Position numbers and translations under genes: made by a program | In this document: piece after piece, positions 17,860 to 26,390 of the stretch | How positions within the stretch are numbered: the stretch's first letter is position 1 | Layout: every line of letters begins with the position of its first letter | Source: Metasolibacillus fluoroglycofenilyticus | GTDB lineage: Bacteria > Bacillota > Bacilli > Bacillales_A > Planococcaceae | Reading direction: 5' to 3' | NCBI RefSeq assembly: GCF_003049645.1 | Contig: NZ_PYWK01000002.1 | Location: 186,001 to 250,000 of the forward strand | Length of the DNA stretch: 64,000 nucleotides | Notes under the pieces: generated by a model | What the model was told of the DNA's origin: nothing | What the model saw: the letters and a program-made list of their open reading frames with translations, nothing else | Databases searched by the model: none

Positions 17860-18921
17860 CTAATTACCTAGTATTTTACGGATTCTCGGTGCTACTTCTG
17901 TTGAGAGCAGCTCGATGTTTTTTTCAACCTTCTCGAAAGGCAATCCACCGATATCGACTTGTGCTAAAAAGCGTCTATGACCAAATAGCTCATATTGACG
18001 AAGTATCTTTTCAACTATTTGCTCTGGGCTCCCTACAAACAGCGCCGTATTGGGGCTTGCCATTTGCTCAAATTCATTCCTTGTCATTTTCGTGCCAAAT
18101 CCACGTTGACGATTTACATAGTACCAATAATTAGAATAATATGGATAAAATTCATTCTTTGCTTGCTGGCTCGTTTCAGCGATATACGTATGGCCCGTTA
18201 CAGCAACTTGCAAAGCTTCAGGCAAATGTCCCGCCTCCTTACCCGCTTGGCGGTAAAGCTCCACAAGTGGTTTGAAACGATTTGGGTCACCACCTAAAAT
18301 AGCTAAAGTCATGCCAACACCAAACTTCCCAGCACGTACCGCACTTTCAGGAGTGCCTCCGACGCCAATCCATATTGGTAGCTGTTTTTGCAAAGGGCGT
18401 GGCGCTATTTCTGCATCTTTTAATGGCGAGCGGAAATTGCCCGACCAAGTGACCGTCTTATTATTATTTAATTGTAAAAGCAAATCCATATGCTCCGTAA
18501 ACAATTCATCATAATCGTTTGTACTATATCCGAAAAGTGGGAATGATTCGATAAAGGCTCCGCGCCCAGCTAAAATTTCAGCACGACCATTTGAAAGTAA
18601 ATCCAATGTTGCAAAATCCTCAAATAAGCGTACCGGGTCAAGCGTACTTAGCACACTTGTCGTACTCGTTAGCTTAATTTGCTGCGTCTCCCTTGCAATC
18701 GCAGCCAGTATTACAGCTGGAGATGAGACAGCATAGTCTAAAGGATGATGCTCTCCGACCCCAAAAACATCTAGTCCAGCTTCATCAGCGAGCTGTGCAG
18801 CCTTTATAATCTCATTAACTCTCTGCCTAGCATTTACTGTATGACCAGTAAATGGGTCAGGCCCCATATCCGCAAGTGTATAAATACCAATTTCAAAGTT
18901 GCTATTCTTTTCTTGGCTCAT
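17860..18921 (-). CDS. LLM-class flavin-dependent oxidoreductase
   Basis: A 353-residue luciferase-like monooxygenase. Recognisable are the N-terminal beta strand with EIGIYTLADM, GVGEHHPLDYAVSSPAV (flavin-side loop), LSNGRAEILAGRGAF and PIWIGVGGTPES. These FMN/F420-type enzymes oxidise small organic substrates. The specific one is unknown. The start at ATG 18921 follows GGAGG. It is located between a CatE-like dioxygenase and an NAD(P)-binding reductase, all on the minus strand, but a repeat element separates it from the dioxygenase. Confidence 0.87.
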   Translation of the reverse strand: MSQEKNSNFEIGIYTLADMGPDPFTGHTVNARQRVNEIIKAAQLADEAGLDVFGVGEHHPLDYAVSSPAVILAAIARETQQIKLTSTTSVLSTLDPVRLFEDFATLDLLSNGRAEILAGRGAFIESFPLFGYSTNDYDELFTEHMDLLLQLNNNKTVTWSGNFRSPLKDAEIAPRPLQKQLPIWIGVGGTPESAVRAGKFGVGMTLAILGGDPNRFKPLVELYRQAGKEAGHLPEALQVAVTGHTYIAETSQQAKNEFYPYYSNYWYYVNRQRGFGTKMTRNEFEQMASPNTALFVGSPEQIVEKILRQYELFGHRRFLAQVDIGGLPFEKVEKNIELLSTEVAPRIRKILGN

Positions 18922-18939
18922 AGTTTCCTCCATTCAAAA

Positions 18940-19170
18940 TCTGTGACATCCACCGGAAGCGGAAGCCCTCACAAATGTTGGTCACTCAGTCATTATCGTA
19001 GAAAGTGATGTTCTTAGACTGAGTTCCTGTGATTCAGCGGGTGTTTGATTACCTACTGAAACTGGTCTAATGCTGGCACTCATCTCTCATCTATAGAGGT
19101 AAAAGTTCTGTATCTCTCGCTGACGTTTTCGGTATAAAAACATGTACTCCTGTGGCTACTCGTCGCCGTA
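18940..19170 (+). repeat. Dispersed repeat family C (copy 1) ending in a family 2 motif
   Basis: It shares an ordered series of blocks with 31480-31740: CAAAATCTGT-ACATCCAC, TTCAGCGGGTGTTTGA, CACTGAAAC-AGTCTAATGC and GTATAAAAA. It ends in ACTCCTGTGGCTACTCGTCGC (family 2). About 230 bp, non-coding; it separates the LLM gene from catE. Confidence 0.65.
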
Positions 19171-19187
19171 AATATTGCCCAAAGGAG

Positions 19188-20036
19188 TTAAACAGCTAAT
19201 ATAATTGAATTTCCTGAAGGGTCCTGTGTTATAATACGATTATTTTCTTCCACAACGTCACTTCCGATTTGTTGTAAATTACGAACTACCTCTTGACGTG
19301 CTTCTTCATTTGCGTAAACAAGTGTAAAGAACTCAAGACCTACGCTATTTTTAGCTGGCTTTGGTGCTCCTACGCCATTCCACACATTGACCGCAACATG
19401 GTGATGATATTTAGCATCTGAAAGGAATAATGCCTGCCCGCCATAGCGATTTACAACATCCAATCCGAGACCTTTCACATAAAATTCTTCTACTTCTTTT
19501 AATTCTGCAACATGTAAATGAATATGACCCATTACTGTTTTTTCAGGCATACCTTCCCATTTATTTGCTGTTACGTTTTTCAACAATCGCTCAAAATCTA
19601 ATGGGTCGACTGTCATTGCTACCTCTCCCTCCAGCCAAGCCCATTCAGAAGGTGCTCTATCTATATAAATTTCAATTTGGTTGCCATCAGGGTCATTCAA
19701 ATACAATGCCTCACTTACAAGATGGTCTGATGAACCAAAGCGAATACCGTGTTCCACTAAATGTACAACAACATTTGCTAAATCTGATTTTTCTGGTAAC
19801 AGCAGTGCAAAATGATAAAGCCCCGTTGTTCTTCCCTGCTTCGCAATCACATTTTCAGGTTGCTCAAGTGATAAAATACTTGTTTTCCCATCTGTTGTAA
19901 GCTTTACTGCTGAAGCTGTTTGCTCTAAAATATCGAATCCAAGAATATCTCGGTAAAACTGTATTGATTGCTCTAAATTTGTTACTTTAATTTTGACATG
20001 TCCTACAAATGTTGTTGGCTTCGTATGAAATCTCAT
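19188..20036 (-). CDS. catE: CatE-like catechol-2,3-dioxygenase / VOC protein
   Basis: A 282-residue two-domain vicinal-oxygen-chelate protein. Candidate metal ligands appear in FVGHVKIKV, YHFALLLP and NQIEIYI (domain 1) and MGHIHLHV, HHHVAVNVW and LEFFTL (domain 2). The length and arrangement fit B. subtilis CatE (YfiE), a catechol-2,3-dioxygenase protecting against catechol and quinones. ATG 20036 follows GGGGG. It sits directly after a CatD/DoxX-like gene and opposite a CatR/YodB-like regulator, the catDE arrangement. Confidence 0.82.
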   Translation of the reverse strand: MRFHTKPTTFVGHVKIKVTNLEQSIQFYRDILGFDILEQTASAVKLTTDGKTSILSLEQPENVIAKQGRTTGLYHFALLLPEKSDLANVVVHLVEHGIRFGSSDHLVSEALYLNDPDGNQIEIYIDRAPSEWAWLEGEVAMTVDPLDFERLLKNVTANKWEGMPEKTVMGHIHLHVAELKEVEEFYVKGLGLDVVNRYGGQALFLSDAKYHHHVAVNVWNGVGAPKPAKNSVGLEFFTLVYANEEARQEVVRNLQQIGSDVVEENNRIITQDPSGNSIILAV

Positions 20037-20046
20037 CGTAATCCCC

Positions 20047-20444
20047 CTAATCATTAGTTGAAAATTTTTGGTCTAAAGAAATTTTTGATTGATTTGTAAA
20101 AATGAAATAAACAGACATCGCTAATAAAAGCAATTCCAGCTCGTAGCCTGCCATTTGACCATCACCAAGAAAACCGGCTGAAAGCTTCACAGTAAAAATG
20201 GCACCTATCATAATACTGCAAGTAGCATCGAAACAACTCGTGTTCCTAAACCGAGAATCAAAATAATGCCACCTACCAATTCAATTACTGCTACAACATA
20301 CGCCATGAATCCTGGAACACCTATGCTATCGAAAAACCCTGCGGTATTGGCAATTCCACCTTGAAACTTTGAAAAACCGTGAATAAAAAACGTAAGGCCT
20401 AATATGGCTCTTAAAATAACTTTCCCTATTTCATTAGCATTCAT
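20047..20444 (-). pseudogene. catD: DoxX/CatD-like membrane protein, frameshifted
   Basis: The first frame (20444-20208) encodes 78 residues of a DoxX-family membrane protein (MNANEIGKVILRAILGLTFF onward) and stops after SMLLAVL. A second frame starts at an ATG at 20211 that overlaps the stop as ATGA. It runs to 20047 and encodes the expected DoxX C-terminus (MIGAIFTVKLSAGFLGDGQM onward). So one gene is split by a one-base change, leaving a stop/restart overlap. CatD normally partners CatE. Whether two fragments are made by translational coupling or the gene is dead cannot be told here; a sequencing error is also possible. Confidence 0.8.
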
Positions 20445-20465
20445 TACTGTTTTCTCCTTAGATAC

Positions 20466-20496
20466 TTACTTTATGTAACCTAGTTTACTTACGTAA
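20466..20496. promoter_or_regulatory. Twin YodB/CatR-type operator palindromes
   Basis: TTAC-N5-GTAA at 20466-20478 and TTAC-N4-GTAA at 20485-20496, plus AAGTAACTT at 20509. They lie between the divergent catDE-like genes and the HxlR regulator, where the related YodB/CatR repressors bind TTAC...GTAA sites in B. subtilis. Confidence 0.6.
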
Positions 20497-20583
20497 TTAT
20501 ATTTTGTCAAGTAACTTAATTTCGTTTTGTAATCAATTTATTATTTTGTGTTATAATTTAATTAAGCGAGGTGTAATGAAAAC

Positions 20584-20907
20584 ATGAAACAGCCAACAAT
20601 TTGCCCAAAATTTGAAAAAGCCATCTCATTATTAAGTCAAAGATGGACTGCATTAGTTATTTATCAATTACTATCAGGCTCGCAACGATTCAGTGAAATT
20701 CAATCTGCAATCGGCATTAGCAGCAAAGTATTGTCTGAGCGTTTGAAGGAATTAGAACAGCAAGAGGTCGTTAAACGTGAGGTTATACCAGAAACACCAG
20801 TAGTTATTGAATATTCATTAACAGAAAAAGGCCATTCCATAGAGCCGATTTTAAGAACAATCGAAAACTGGTCACAGCAATGGGTCGTCTCTGAATCAAA
20901 GCAGTAG
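20584..20907 (+). CDS. catR: HxlR/DUF24 redox-sensing repressor (CatR/YodB-like)
   Basis: A 107-residue winged helix-turn-helix protein. It keeps the conserved N-terminal cysteine (Cys7 in MKQPTICPKFE), which in YodB/CatR senses quinones and diamide. The recognition region is KVLSERLKELEQQEVVKRE. It is divergent from the catDE-like pair with palindromic operators between them, so it probably represses catDE until electrophiles modify Cys7. The CatR rather than YodB name is inferred from context only. Confidence 0.82.
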   Translation: MKQPTICPKFEKAISLLSQRWTALVIYQLLSGSQRFSEIQSAIGISSKVLSERLKELEQQEVVKREVIPETPVVIEYSLTEKGHSIEPILRTIENWSQQWVVSESKQ

Positions 20908-20918
20908 GCGTAAAAAGA

Positions 20919-20950
20919 GGCTGTTCGAAAACGTACGTTTTCGAACAGCC
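20919..20950 (+). terminator. Perfect palindromic terminator
   Basis: GGCTGTTCGAAAACGT and its exact reverse complement form a 32-nt uninterrupted palindrome, followed by TTCGATTTTTT. It ends the regulator transcript. Confidence 0.85.
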
Positions 20951-20978
20951 TTCGATTTTTTCCATTAATGCATATGTT

Positions 20979-21062
20979 ATGAGCGAAAATTGCCGTTTTA
21001 CGAGCGAATTCGGATGTTTTATGAGCGAATTTATACTTTTTATGAGCGATTTAGGAGTTTTT
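20979..21062. repeat. Four 21-bp tandem units with a GAGCGA core
   Basis: The motif (A)(T/C)GAGCGA starts at 20979, 21000, 21021 and 21042, an exact 21-bp period (two helical turns). Each unit ends in a T-run. The last unit reaches the stop of the iron alcohol dehydrogenase. Function unknown. Confidence 0.8.
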
Positions 21063-22260
21063 ACTCTTTAATTAAATAATAAAGCTCAGTTAATTGATGC
21101 TTATCTAAAATTTTTGGTACGGGGTATAACGGATTCGCCTCTCGATATGCGCGTTCTACCATTAACGGAATATCCTTTTCTTCAATACCTTCGATTTTTT
21201 CGGGAATTCCCATCTTAGCATTTAATTCCCGAATTTTACTTATGAGCTGCTTTGCCTTTGCTTCATTACTATATTCTTTATTTGATAATCCTATAACGTC
21301 GGATAGCTTAGCTAACTGGTCATAAACTGCGTCCCCATAATATTCTAAAACATAAGGTAAAATCACAGCATTAGCTAAGCCATGAGGCGTTTTATAAAAA
21401 CCGCCTAATGTATGAGCAATCGCATGTACATAGCCGACAAATGCCCTCGTAAAGGCTACACCCGCTAAAAACGAGGCTTTCTGCATATTTTTACGAGCTG
21501 CTATATTTTGTCCATCCTCATAAGCCGTTAAAAGATTGCTAAAAATAAGCCGCACTGCCTCCTCGCTACACATTTTCGTTTCACTCGTATTACTGCGACC
21601 AATATAAGCCTCAATCGCATGTGTTAAAGCATCCATCCCTGTTGTAGCAGTTATATGCTTTGGTAAATTTAGCGTTAACACGGGGTCAAGCACCGCAAAA
21701 TGAGGAATGAGCGACAAGTCCATAAGCGCATATTTTTCATGTGTACGGCTATTCGAGACAACTGCCGCCAATGTCGTTTCACTCCCTGTACCCGCAGTCG
21801 TTGGAATCGCAAAAAGTGGTGGAATTGCTTTATTCACTTTTAGCTGCCCCTTTAATTGCTCTATCGTTTTATTTGGGCGTGCCACTCTTGCGCCAACACC
21901 CTTCGCACAATCCATCGGTGAACCACCACCAAATGCAATAATCCCCTGACAACGCTGTGCCTTATAAAGCGCTAAAGCGTCCTCAATATTATCAATCGTC
22001 GGATTTGGCACAGTATCCTGATAAATTGTATATTCAATGCCAACTTTATCGAATGCGACTAATAAATGCTTCATCAATCCTGCCTTAACAATACCTTTGT
22101 CTGTCACAATCAAAACCCTCTTTATATCATTGTCGGTAATGATTTGCGGTAATCTCAGTAAGGCATTCTCCCCTTCGATTAAAACAGGCTTTCGCCACTT
22201 CATCACTTTCAAAGCTTGCTTATGAACCATTTGATAAGCACGAAAATACGTTTCCTTCAT
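21061..22260 (-). CDS. Iron-containing alcohol dehydrogenase
   Basis: A 399-residue group III alcohol dehydrogenase. Visible are the nucleotide segment GGGSPMDCAKGVGA, TTAGTGSE, and the metal ligands in TGMDALTHAIEAY (Asp, His) and HAIAHTLGG...TPHGLANA (His, His). It follows the ygcE-like kinase on the same strand but is separated by a terminator and a repeat remnant. It may therefore have its own promoter, though a role in the same pathway (reducing or oxidising an aldehyde or polyol intermediate) is plausible. Confidence 0.9.
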   Translation of the reverse strand: MKETYFRAYQMVHKQALKVMKWRKPVLIEGENALLRLPQIITDNDIKRVLIVTDKGIVKAGLMKHLLVAFDKVGIEYTIYQDTVPNPTIDNIEDALALYKAQRCQGIIAFGGGSPMDCAKGVGARVARPNKTIEQLKGQLKVNKAIPPLFAIPTTAGTGSETTLAAVVSNSRTHEKYALMDLSLIPHFAVLDPVLTLNLPKHITATTGMDALTHAIEAYIGRSNTSETKMCSEEAVRLIFSNLLTAYEDGQNIAARKNMQKASFLAGVAFTRAFVGYVHAIAHTLGGFYKTPHGLANAVILPYVLEYYGDAVYDQLAKLSDVIGLSNKEYSNEAKAKQLISKIRELNAKMGIPEKIEGIEEKDIPLMVERAYREANPLYPVPKILDKHQLTELYYLIKE

Positions 22261-22328
22261 AGCAACCCCATCCCTTCAATGTAACATCTAAATTTAGTTT
22301 AATGGAATTCCGATGGGAAGGAAATAAA

Positions 22329-22410
22329 GTTGTCTGAAAAGTCTATTTTTAAAAGAGGTGTTCTCTATTTAGGGGAGTTCACATTTTGTCAAACATCATC
22401 GCTACTGTCC
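22329..22410 (-). repeat. Dispersed repeat family 1, internally deleted copy
   Basis: It has both ends of the element (GTTGTCTGAAAAGTC at the left; CATTTTGTCAAACATCATCG and CTACTGTCC at the right) but is only about 82 bp long instead of about 200. The middle is missing. Confidence 0.6.
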
Positions 22411-22448
22411 AAAAAGAACCTTCCATCTCATAGTTGATTAGAAGGTTC
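22411..22448 (-). terminator. Terminator of the ygcW-U-E-like operon
   Basis: On the minus strand GAACCTTC pairs with GAAGGTTC across a 17-nt loop, followed by TTTTT. It sits 18 nt after the kinase stop. Confidence 0.75.
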
Positions 22449-22465
22449 CTCTTACATAAATTTAT

Positions 22466-23896
22466 TTATTGAAAAATAGGATAGGAAAGCTTTAATATTT
22501 CATCCGTATGCTGCCGAACTTTTTTAATCACTTGCTCATTGATTCGATTATAAAGTACATGGTTATTACTATTTGGATAAAAAATTTTTTCTGTTCGAAT
22601 CATTGCCTCACTAGCAGCGCTAAAGGTTTCATAAATATTTAAATACTTGGCTGTACAAATTGCTGCTCCTAAGCATGCACTGCTACTGCCTTTACGGCGC
22701 ATCACAGGTAAATTAAATAGATCTGCAATAATTTGCGCAAGCACATCGCTTTTAGCTCCGCCGCCATTAATAATGATTCGTTCCATTTTCCCGTCCGTTT
22801 CATCAAGCATTTCATCTACATTATTTTTTATATTAAACGCAATTGCCTCTAAAATAGAACGATAAATATGAAATGCCGTATGCCTTTGGTCAAAACCAAG
22901 CATAATCCCTTTTCTATAAGGTGCTGATGGTGGTGGTAGCCAATCCAGTATTGTAATTAAACCATCACTTCCTACAGGTATGCCTTCTGCCATTTTATTC
23001 AAATAACCTTCTTCGCTCATCGAATTTTTATTTGATTGTAGCAATAGATTTTCACCAATTAATTTTTTAAACCAGCTAACTGTCCACATCCCCCGCCTAA
23101 TCCCATTTGTTTCATACACATATTTAAACGGGATGCTAGCAAGCGTCGGAAAAAAACTCTTGGCATTATCAAAATAATAATCGCTTAGCGTCATTGCTGA
23201 AATAAATGTACCTAATGAAATCATCATCGTGGATTCATCATGGATACCAGAGCCGAGCACATCTACCGCTTTATCGTTAGCAGTTGCTACTACCGGAATC
23301 GCAGAGGGTAGCCCCCACTTCTCTGCTAGTTCTTTACGTAAATTACCTAATTTCTCTCCTGGTTTCACAAGCTCAAATAACATGCTACGCTTCAAACCAA
23401 AGGCTGCAATTTTCGTCTCATCTTCAAACCAATTTAATGTCCTATAATCTAATGGCCAATGAACCTCATAATTTGCTGCACTATCTTTTATTTCGCCAGT
23501 TAAGCGAAAATTAATATAACCCGAAGTCGTCGTTACATAATGTACATGCTCGTCCTCATGTCGATAAGGCGCATTTAACCGCGCATCCATCCAGCTCATG
23601 ACAGGAGAAGCTAATTGAAATTGTTCGTTTAATAACACTCGGCAACAACGGATCGTACAAAGACCAATGCCAATAATATGCTCCAAATCACCTTGGAAAT
23701 TCTTTAAGCATTGTTCAATCGCCTTCGTCACACTATGCCATAAATCATCATCTGGATGCTCAACAACACCTGGTGCTGGTGTTAAAGGTTCACGTAGCGG
23801 AAACGAGCCATATGAAGCCTCATTCCCTTCTAAATCATATAAAGCTACCTTTGTGCTTTGTGAACCATTATCAATAGCTAAAATATATTTTTTCAA
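22466..23896 (-). CDS. ygcE: FGGY-family carbohydrate kinase (YgcE-like)
   Basis: A 476-residue ATP-dependent sugar or polyol kinase. N-terminal phosphate/ATP motif DNGSQSTKVALYD; substrate-region motifs VMSWMDARLN and ATANDKAVDVLGSG; C-terminal ATP-binding INGGGAKSDVLAQIIADLF. It is last in a three-gene operon whose SDR is a clear relative of E. coli YgcW. E. coli places an uncharacterised FGGY kinase (YgcE) and FAD oxidase (YgcU) beside YgcW, so I assign this as YgcE-like. Substrate unknown. Confidence 0.85.
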   Translation of the reverse strand: MKKYILAIDNGSQSTKVALYDLEGNEASYGSFPLREPLTPAPGVVEHPDDDLWHSVTKAIEQCLKNFQGDLEHIIGIGLCTIRCCRVLLNEQFQLASPVMSWMDARLNAPYRHEDEHVHYVTTTSGYINFRLTGEIKDSAANYEVHWPLDYRTLNWFEDETKIAAFGLKRSMLFELVKPGEKLGNLRKELAEKWGLPSAIPVVATANDKAVDVLGSGIHDESTMMISLGTFISAMTLSDYYFDNAKSFFPTLASIPFKYVYETNGIRRGMWTVSWFKKLIGENLLLQSNKNSMSEEGYLNKMAEGIPVGSDGLITILDWLPPPSAPYRKGIMLGFDQRHTAFHIYRSILEAIAFNIKNNVDEMLDETDGKMERIIINGGGAKSDVLAQIIADLFNLPVMRRKGSSSACLGAAICTAKYLNIYETFSAASEAMIRTEKIFYPNSNNHVLYNRINEQVIKKVRQHTDEILKLSYPIFQ

Positions 23897-23908
23897 ACAG
23901 CCACCTCA

Positions 23909-25399
23909 TTATTTAATGAACTTGTTAATTTCTTTTTGAGGGAAAATCGTACCATGATTCATAATACCATTCGGGTCAAAGGCAGCCTTTAATTGCTCCA
24001 ACATATAGTATGCTGAGCCATGCTCTTCTTTTGTCCATTCAGAGCGATATTTACCAATACCGTGATGATGACACATCGAGCCCCCAAGTTTCAACGTTTC
24101 TTCCACAATAATTGTTTGAAGCGGATGATGATACGTAATCATTTCCTCATCAGGCTCGCAGTTAATATTGTAGTTATAAACAAAGTACATATTTGTCCCA
24201 TTTAGATAGCTATGAGAAGAATGCCCACCAAGCATCGTTAAATCCTTTGCGTGAGGGAATTCCGTACGAATGCGCTGAATTACGTTATTGTATATTTTAG
24301 GAATCGTTTCCCAATCACCTGAAATTTCTGTTGTAAAGCCATCATGCTCACTTAATTTCACCATACGCTCAAATTCTGCATCTAAATTTTCCTGTGTCCA
24401 GTTTAATTGATTGAACCATCTTTCAATTAGTATAGGCTCTACTTCCTCAATGACATCGTCTTTGAACTGCTCCACTGCCTCTTCAATTGCTATACTTGTT
24501 GCCTCTACAATACTTTTCGGTCCTTCAGACATAAAGATGAGCACGCATTTTTCTTTATAGAAATGAGCAAAATGCTGCCTTGCATCTTCCTCTGAATAAA
24601 CTCTTGCTACTGATGGGCGGAAGCCATTGACGATGACCTCACGCAATATTTTGATTCCCGTTTCAATATCTTTAACTAAATAGCTTTGGAATACATGATT
24701 GCTTGGGTAATATTTAAAAATTTTAATCGTTACCTCTGTAATAACGCATAATGCTCCTTCATTTCCGATGACAATATGGCGAATATCTGGACCACCAGCT
24801 CGGCGTGAGACATTTTTAATTTTGGAAATATGCCCTGTTGGGAAAACACATTCTAGACCAACAACCATATCCTCAATAGCACCGTAAAGCGTTGAAAATT
24901 GACCAATACTACGTGTTGCTAGCAATCCACCATACTGTGCGACCGGTTTAGATTGCGGGGAATGCCCAGTTGTGTAGCCAATTTTTCTTAATTCATCTTC
25001 TAATATTTGTAATGGTACACCTGCTTGTACTGTTGCTTGCATATTATAAGGGTCGATTTTAATAATTTGATTCATTTTAGAGCAATCGATTACAATCGTT
25101 AAATCCTTCCAGTTCTCTAACCCTCCCTCTGTCGATGTTTTACCGCTACGTGGGATAACATTAATAAAATGCTCATTACAAAACATAAGTAATGCTTGTA
25201 CTTCCTGCGCATTTATTGGGTAAACAATCGCAATTGGAAGGGGGGTATCTAACGCCTTTTTTGCCTTCGCATATTTTTTATAACGGTCTGCTGAAGCATC
25301 ATATAAAGCTTCTTCCTCTGCATTAATTCGCTCTGATGCAATCACCTGACGCAATGCATCAAGTAAATGCTCTTTCTTTTGTAAAATTTCCTGTGTCAT
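23909..25399 (-). CDS. ygcU: FAD-linked oxidase, AGPS/GlcD type (YgcU-like)
   Basis: A 496-residue PCMH-fold flavoprotein. The FAD-binding segments are INVIPRSGKTSTEGG and GHSPQSKPVAQYGGLLATRS. The C-terminal HHHGIGKYRSEW motif is the His-rich active-site region of alkyldihydroxyacetonephosphate-synthase-like enzymes. This family oxidises 2-hydroxyacids or exchanges acyl and alkyl groups on DHAP. Middle gene of the operon, 12 nt before the kinase. The E. coli homologue in the same context (YgcU) is also of unknown function. Confidence 0.86.
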   Translation of the reverse strand: MTQEILQKKEHLLDALRQVIASERINAEEEALYDASADRYKKYAKAKKALDTPLPIAIVYPINAQEVQALLMFCNEHFINVIPRSGKTSTEGGLENWKDLTIVIDCSKMNQIIKIDPYNMQATVQAGVPLQILEDELRKIGYTTGHSPQSKPVAQYGGLLATRSIGQFSTLYGAIEDMVVGLECVFPTGHISKIKNVSRRAGGPDIRHIVIGNEGALCVITEVTIKIFKYYPSNHVFQSYLVKDIETGIKILREVIVNGFRPSVARVYSEEDARQHFAHFYKEKCVLIFMSEGPKSIVEATSIAIEEAVEQFKDDVIEEVEPILIERWFNQLNWTQENLDAEFERMVKLSEHDGFTTEISGDWETIPKIYNNVIQRIRTEFPHAKDLTMLGGHSSHSYLNGTNMYFVYNYNINCEPDEEMITYHHPLQTIIVEETLKLGGSMCHHHGIGKYRSEWTKEEHGSAYYMLEQLKAAFDPNGIMNHGTIFPQKEINKFIK

Positions 25400-25475
25400 C
25401 GTCCATTCGCTCCTTTATTTTTTACTATGTGTATAATTAACAAGCCGCTAATCATAGGTGTTACACCCATTTGAT

Positions 25476-25526
25476 AAAGCGAAACTTCAATCAGTGGGGC
25501 TTACTGCCCGTTAATGCAGGATAAAG
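25476..25526. repeat. Internally deleted copy of the 150-bp unit
   Basis: GATAAAGCGAAACTTCAATC, then AGTGGGGCTTACTGCCCG, TTAATGCAGGATAAAG: both ends of the unit arrayed at 26391-26840, with the centre missing. It lies between the SDR and FAD-oxidase genes, inside the operon. Confidence 0.7.
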
Positions 25527-25536
25527 CAACATTCAT

Positions 25537-26319
25537 CTATCTAACTAGATAACCACCATCAACATTTAATAAAGTTCCATTTACATAATTCGATGCTTCC
25601 GAGGCTAAAAATACAGCCGCCCCCATTAAATCTTTCAACTCACCCCAACGATTGGCAGGAATATGGTTTAATACGCGCTGATTCGCTTCTGCATTTGCAC
25701 GAGTATCTGCTGTGACAGCGGTTGCAAAATACCCCGGGGCAATACCGTTTACTTGAATATTAAACTGAGCCAGTTCGTCACAATATGCTTTAGTAAAGCC
25801 AGCTAAACCATGCTTACTTGCTGCATATGCTGGGGACCATTGTCCACCTAAATAAGAAAATAAAGAGCATGTATTAATAATTTTCCCTGACTTTTGAGGT
25901 ATAAAATATTTCGCTACTTCATGTGCTAATTCAAAGCTAGCCGTTAAATTAAGGGCAATCATTTTATCCCATTGCACACGCGTAAATTTTGTGACATCAG
26001 GCTCATTAATACAAATGCCAGCATTGTTCATTAAAATATCAATTTTCCCAAAATGCTCAACACAAGATTTGGCAACTTCCGCGCAAGCCCCCTCTGCAGT
26101 AATATCAGCAAACATCGCATGATATTGCACTCCCTCTGCCTCAATCAATGACTTCGTTTCACCATTGTCATCCGCGACACTAACCACAAAAATATTCGCA
26201 CCAGCCTTCGCTAAAGCAAGTGCTAATGCTTGACCAATACCTGAATTTCCTCCTGTGATAATTGCGACCTTTCCTTTTAAATTAAAATAATCCATTGAAA
26301 ACTGTGTGATAGTACTCAA
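25537..26319 (-). CDS. ygcW: Short-chain dehydrogenase, YgcW-like
   Basis: A 260-residue SDR that closely resembles E. coli YgcW as I recall it: FSMDYFNLKGK near the start, TGGNSGIGQALALALAKAGA, CSLFSYLGGQWSPAYAASKH, NQRVLNHIPANRWGE, and the C-terminus VDGGYLVR. The catalytic YAASK is present. The frame extends upstream, but AAGGAG lies 9 nt before TTG 26319, and that start gives a length like YgcW (261). First gene of the operon; its leader carries the three 150-bp repeats. Confidence 0.88.
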   Translation of the reverse strand: MSTITQFSMDYFNLKGKVAIITGGNSGIGQALALALAKAGANIFVVSVADDNGETKSLIEAEGVQYHAMFADITAEGACAEVAKSCVEHFGKIDILMNNAGICINEPDVTKFTRVQWDKMIALNLTASFELAHEVAKYFIPQKSGKIINTCSLFSYLGGQWSPAYAASKHGLAGFTKAYCDELAQFNIQVNGIAPGYFATAVTADTRANAEANQRVLNHIPANRWGELKDLMGAAVFLASEASNYVNGTLLNVDGGYLVR

Positions 26320-26390
26320 TTTTTTCATCTCCTTCACTTTTAATTTGCTGTTACTTTTTCATCTATTCACTAGCTATTTATCGCAATCCA

